Shown: positions 39,716 to 41,909 of the stretch, one piece after another | Layout of the letters: the number at the start of each line of letters is the position of its first letter | How positions within the stretch are numbered: position 1 is the stretch's first letter | NCBI GenBank assembly: GCA_021781495.1 | Contig: JAJXWS010000023.1 | Span: 1-41,909 of the forward strand | Direction: 5' to 3' | DNA: 41,909 nucleotides | Source of the DNA: Acidobacteriota bacterium | GTDB taxonomy: Bacteria; Acidobacteriota; Terriglobia; Terriglobales; Acidobacteriaceae | Notes under the pieces: generated by a model | Databases searched by the model: none | The model's input: the letters and a program-made list of their open reading frames with translations, nothing else | What the model was told of the DNA's origin: nothing | Program-made: the position numbers and the translations under genes

Positions 39716-40378
39716 TTACCCCGCCTCCTGTGGCGCCTCCGCAGGTCCGGGCTTCTCCTGTGGATGTAAGTCCTTGCGAAGCCATTGCGTTACGCGTCGC
39801 AGCGCGCTCTCCACGCCCTTCGCGGAAAGTCTATAGTGAGGCAACCCCGCAATCTCCTCCGCCGTTAATCCCTGCAGGTAATAGAGCCAGAAGATGGCGC
39901 GGTCCCGTTCCCCAATCGGCTCCGGAGCCCGCCGCAGCCGGGTATCCAGTTCGGACAGCAGCACGCTACGCTGCACGCCGGCATAGCCCTCCGTGCGCGC
40001 CGCCTCGCCATACGCCGCATCCTCCAGCGCCACCGTCATCACCTTGCCGCCGCGCTTCTCTGAGTTCTGACGGCGAAAGTAGTCGTTGGCCGCCGACGCG
40101 GAGACCAGCCGCAGCAGGCCGAAGAACGAGTCGTCCCCGCGCGGCTTGAACTCGCGCAGAATCCGGCGCTCCTGCTCGCACAGCTTCAGGAAGATCTCCT
40201 GCACAATGTCGTCCACCACCGCGGCCGTCGCCGTGCCCATCCACAGCCGCGCCACACGCCCCGCTACACGCGACGCCACCGGCACGCAAACGCGCAGGAA
40301 CTCCTGCCACTCCGCCGCGTCGGCAGAGTGAGCACATCGTCGCGCAAGTTCATTAATCGGAACCCCGTGGCTGTCCAT
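39716..40378 (-). CDS. ECF-type RNA polymerase sigma factor
   Basis: The protein has 220 residues. Region 2 is visible around residues ~50-100 (VVDDIVQEIFLKLCEQER, with the DDxxQExF core that binds the polymerase clamp and -10), and region 4 around ~155-205 (GERDRAIFWLYYLQGLTAEEIAG, then KGVESALRRVTQWLRKDL as the recognition helix). A short linker with LVSASAANDYFRR lies between. There is no region 1.1 or 3. Region 4 is one of the less standard kinds, with RLSAKGVESALRR instead of the usual GTVKSR. The gene leads an operon with the ZAS/TPR/CHAT gene. GGAG lies 9 nt before the ATG. The target promoters cannot be read from this window. Confidence 0.9.
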   Translation of the reverse strand: MDSHGVPINELARRCAHSADAAEWQEFLRVCVPVASRVAGRVARLWMGTATAAVVDDIVQEIFLKLCEQERRILREFKPRGDDSFFGLLRLVSASAANDYFRRQNSEKRGGKVMTVALEDAAYGEAARTEGYAGVQRSVLLSELDTRLRRAPEPIGERDRAIFWLYYLQGLTAEEIAGLPHYRLSAKGVESALRRVTQWLRKDLHPQEKPGPAEAPQEAG

Positions 40379-40480
40379 CGCAAGGGACTCCAGTCTATCG
40401 TAATCCCTCTTGCAGTTTACTCATTTCTAAATCACTTCCGCGCCCCGCCACTGTCCATTACAATCCTCGCTTTCCGCGTG

Positions 40481-40489
40481 TGCTAGTAT
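40481..40489 (+). promoter_or_regulatory. Possible extended -10 promoter of the membrane protein gene
   Basis: TGCTAGTAT is an extended -10 (TGn-TAGTAT) about 50 bp before the ATG at 40541. The nearest -35-like hexamer, TTACAA at 40458, is 20 nt away, longer than usual, so the call is weak. Confidence 0.3.
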
Positions 40490-40540
40490 CCCCGCAAGCA
40501 GCAGCCGCGGTTGGCAAACAGATCGCAAAAGGAAGCCGGC

Positions 40541-41548
40541 ATGGAACTCAACCTGCGCCCCCTCACCCTCAGTGAGATTCTTGACCGCACCGCCCAGCTC
40601 TACCGGGCCAACTTCCTTTTGTTCGCGGGCATTGCCGCCGTCTACGCCGGGGTCCTGCTTCTGCTCAGCCTGCTGCAAATCTCCGCGCAGGAGATGCTGC
40701 GCTCCTTCCATCTGGTCAGCCAGCTCGGCCTTGTCACCGGCGTCAGCATTCTTCTCTTCTGGCTGGCCATCTTCGTCTTCGGCGGGCTGGCCGTCGCGGC
40801 CAACAACCGAGCCGTAGCCTGGGTGCATCTGGGCCACCCCGCCACCATCCGCGGAGCCTACACCAGCATTCTGCCCCGCCTGGGCCGCTACCTCTGGCTC
40901 ATGGCGATCACCAGCTTCGTTATCTGGACCCCCGCCGTTCTGCTCTACGCCGGATACGCCGCATTCCTCTTCCTCTACGCACGTCCTCGCGGAGTCCTCA
41001 GCCAGGCCGCCGGTAGAGTCAATCCGCCCGACCTCTTCCTTTTCCTCGGCGTCACGCTGGTCTTCGGCCTCCTGCTGCTGGGCGCCATCGCCTACGCCGT
41101 CCTAATGGGCCTGCGCTACTCGCTCGCGGTTCCCGCCTGCGTGGTGGAGGACCTGCCCGCGCGCCGCGCCATCCGCCGCAGCATCCAGCTCAGCCACGGC
41201 TCGCGCGCACGCATCTTCGTCCTCGGCCTGCTGGCCTTCGTCATCCAGATCGGGCTGGTCATGGTCACGCAGACCGCCTTCCTCGTCGTCGGGTTCCGCC
41301 ATCACGGCGAGCTTTCCGCGGGCGTGCGCGTCCTGCAGCAACTCGTCACCTTCTGCACCAACACCTTCGTCGCCCCCATCTACGCCACCGGCCTCACGCT
41401 CTTCTACTACGACCAGCGCGTCCGCAAAGAGGGCTATGACATTGAGTGGATGATGCAGGCCGCCGGTCTGGCATCGCCCCAGCCCGACCCCGCCGCTGCC
41501 GAGTCCGCGCCGCTCAACCCCGGCCAGCCCGAGGGCGCGCATGAGTAA
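40541..41548 (+). CDS. Multi-pass membrane protein, GlpQ-type membrane-domain-like
   Basis: The protein has 335 residues with about six membrane helices (FLLFAGIAAVYAGVLLLLSLL, GVSILLFWLAIFVFGGLAVA, LVFGLLLLGAIAYAVLM, and others). The opening LRPLTLSEILDRTAQLYRANF and the internal PACVVEDLPARRAIRRSIQLSHG are typical of membrane domains annotated as glycerophosphoryl diester phosphodiesterase membrane domain or DUF975-like. They contain no catalytic residues. An AAGGA site 8 nt upstream chooses ATG 40541 over the in-frame 40511. The C-terminal tail is soluble and Pro/Ala-rich. The next gene starts about 60 nt later. A role in envelope integrity is a guess. Confidence 0.78.
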   Translation: MELNLRPLTLSEILDRTAQLYRANFLLFAGIAAVYAGVLLLLSLLQISAQEMLRSFHLVSQLGLVTGVSILLFWLAIFVFGGLAVAANNRAVAWVHLGHPATIRGAYTSILPRLGRYLWLMAITSFVIWTPAVLLYAGYAAFLFLYARPRGVLSQAAGRVNPPDLFLFLGVTLVFGLLLLGAIAYAVLMGLRYSLAVPACVVEDLPARRAIRRSIQLSHGSRARIFVLGLLAFVIQIGLVMVTQTAFLVVGFRHHGELSAGVRVLQQLVTFCTNTFVAPIYATGLTLFYYDQRVRKEGYDIEWMMQAAGLASPQPDPAAAESAPLNPGQPEGAHE

Positions 41549-41608
41549 GCCGTCCGCCCATCCCGTCTTCGCCCGTGCCTTTCCCGCGCCACCCGGAGCG
41601 CGGCAGCC

Positions 41609-41909
41609 GTGATGCGTCCCCGCCGCCCCGCTTCCATATCCCGGTTAGCGACGCTCGCCCTCGCTCTTGCCACGACGCTTGCGGCCTCAGCCCGCTCGCC
41701 CCTGCACACCGGCCTCCCGGTGTCCGCCGCCGGACACTGGCGCGAAGCCTCCCTCGACGACTATCGACACCATCTTGCCGTCCTCTCCGGCATCGTGCAG
41801 GCCTGCGCCCGCGCCCGCGACCTTGCCACCTGCGATCCGCTGCTCGTCGGCCCCGATGACCGCATCATCGCCGGCGCTGACCGCCGCCTCATCCGCTACG
41901 GCTGGCTGC
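41609..41909 (+). CDS. Secreted or membrane protein, N-terminal part (cut by window edge)
   Basis: An open frame starts at a GTG at 41609, or the following ATG at 41612, and runs off the right edge after about 100 codons. It begins RPRRPASISRLATLALAL and continues LATTLAASARSPLH, a clear signal peptide. Next comes GHWREASLDDYRHHLAVLSGIVQACARARDLATCDPL with two Cys, and DDRIIAGADRRLIRYGWL. It lies in the same frame as the previous gene, 60 nt beyond its stop, and has no strong ribosome-binding site. Genes encoding DUF4129-type proteins often sit at this position after such a membrane protein, but the visible part is not enough to say so. Confidence 0.6.
   Translation, partial: MMRPRRPASISRLATLALALATTLAASARSPLHTGLPVSAAGHWREASLDDYRHHLAVLSGIVQACARARDLATCDPLLVGPDDRIIAGADRRLIRYGWL

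Noticed and set aside
35382..40149. Long plus-strand frames (787 and 721 codons) opposite the CHAT operon
   Set aside because: Products are Arg/Pro/Ala-rich without domains. The minus-strand sigma, ZAS, TPR and CHAT motifs are coherent.
35331..40378. A type III-E CRISPR (gRAMP/Craspase) locus
   Set aside because: A TPR-CHAT protein and a sigma factor are present, but there is no repeat array, Cas7-11 or Cas1/Cas2, so only the functional analogy is kept.

Overview
The window comes from a high-GC bacterium, most likely an Acidobacteriota. The best lineage marker is a pair of divergent secreted von Willebrand A proteins of the type seen as acidobacterial VWFA-related proteins (about 24.2-26.8 kb). 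Next to them is a BON/glycine-zipper lipoprotein, and the housekeeping genes are scattered (clpB, hsp20, tatA, greA, ruvX, mltG). No insertion sequence, phage gene or CRISPR array was seen. All family calls come from reading motifs, not from database searches.

Layout. 1-2.6 kb: clpB (cut by the left edge) and hsp20 on the minus strand, with an HspR-type inverted repeat upstream. 2.7-5.1 kb: a TauE/SafE transporter, a DUF971 protein, an unrecognised protein and an M67 (JAMM) peptidase. 5.1-12.2 kb: sulfur module A on the plus strand, arsR, tusA, mvhD-like, hdrA/qmoA-like, a second hdrA-like, a small winged-helix protein, hdrC/hdrE (qmoC)-like and dsrE2. 12.2-17.4 kb: padR and a divergent nifX-like gene, a secreted tandem-barrel protein, a MoeB-rhodanese fusion, a PIN/TRAM membrane protein and a degenerate receiver protein. 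17.9-22.3 kb: phzF, then sulfur module B on the minus strand, arsR, an SQR-like flavoprotein, DUF1641, a TusE/DsrC-like protein and a DsrE-like protein. 22.7 kb: tRNA-Cys. 22.9-32.8 kb: surface, redox and housekeeping genes. 32.9-41.9 kb: a secreted six-hairpin glycosidase-like protein, then an operon of an ECF sigma factor, a 1190-residue zinc-finger/TM/TPR/CHAT protein and an unknown protein, then two envelope genes, the last cut by the right edge.

How it may work. Modules A and B look like one sulfur-handling system. B has a membrane-associated SQR-like flavoprotein and sulfur carriers (DsrE, TusE). A has persulfide carriers (TusA, DsrE2) and a flavin/iron-sulfur complex that ends in a predicted membrane cytochrome b subunit. 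Together these could move electrons between protein-bound persulfide and the quinone pool. The direction is not decided by the sequence, and dsrAB, aprAB and hdrB are absent here. Each module begins with a closely related ArsR repressor behind an almost identical promoter: a palindrome centred about 41.5 bp upstream of the predicted start, a TACACT -10, and an inverted repeat over the start. Module A has an additional upstream promoter surrounded by GTGT-N5-RCAC operators, and the same operator lies on the predicted start site of the nifX-like gene.

The second unusual system is the ECF sigma/anti-sigma-CHAT operon. An Hx3Cx2C zinc anti-sigma motif, one membrane helix, a long helical-repeat region and an intact CHAT protease domain lie in one polypeptide. 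The gene follows its sigma factor and overlaps an unknown gene downstream. A sigma factor released by proteolysis is the obvious hypothesis.
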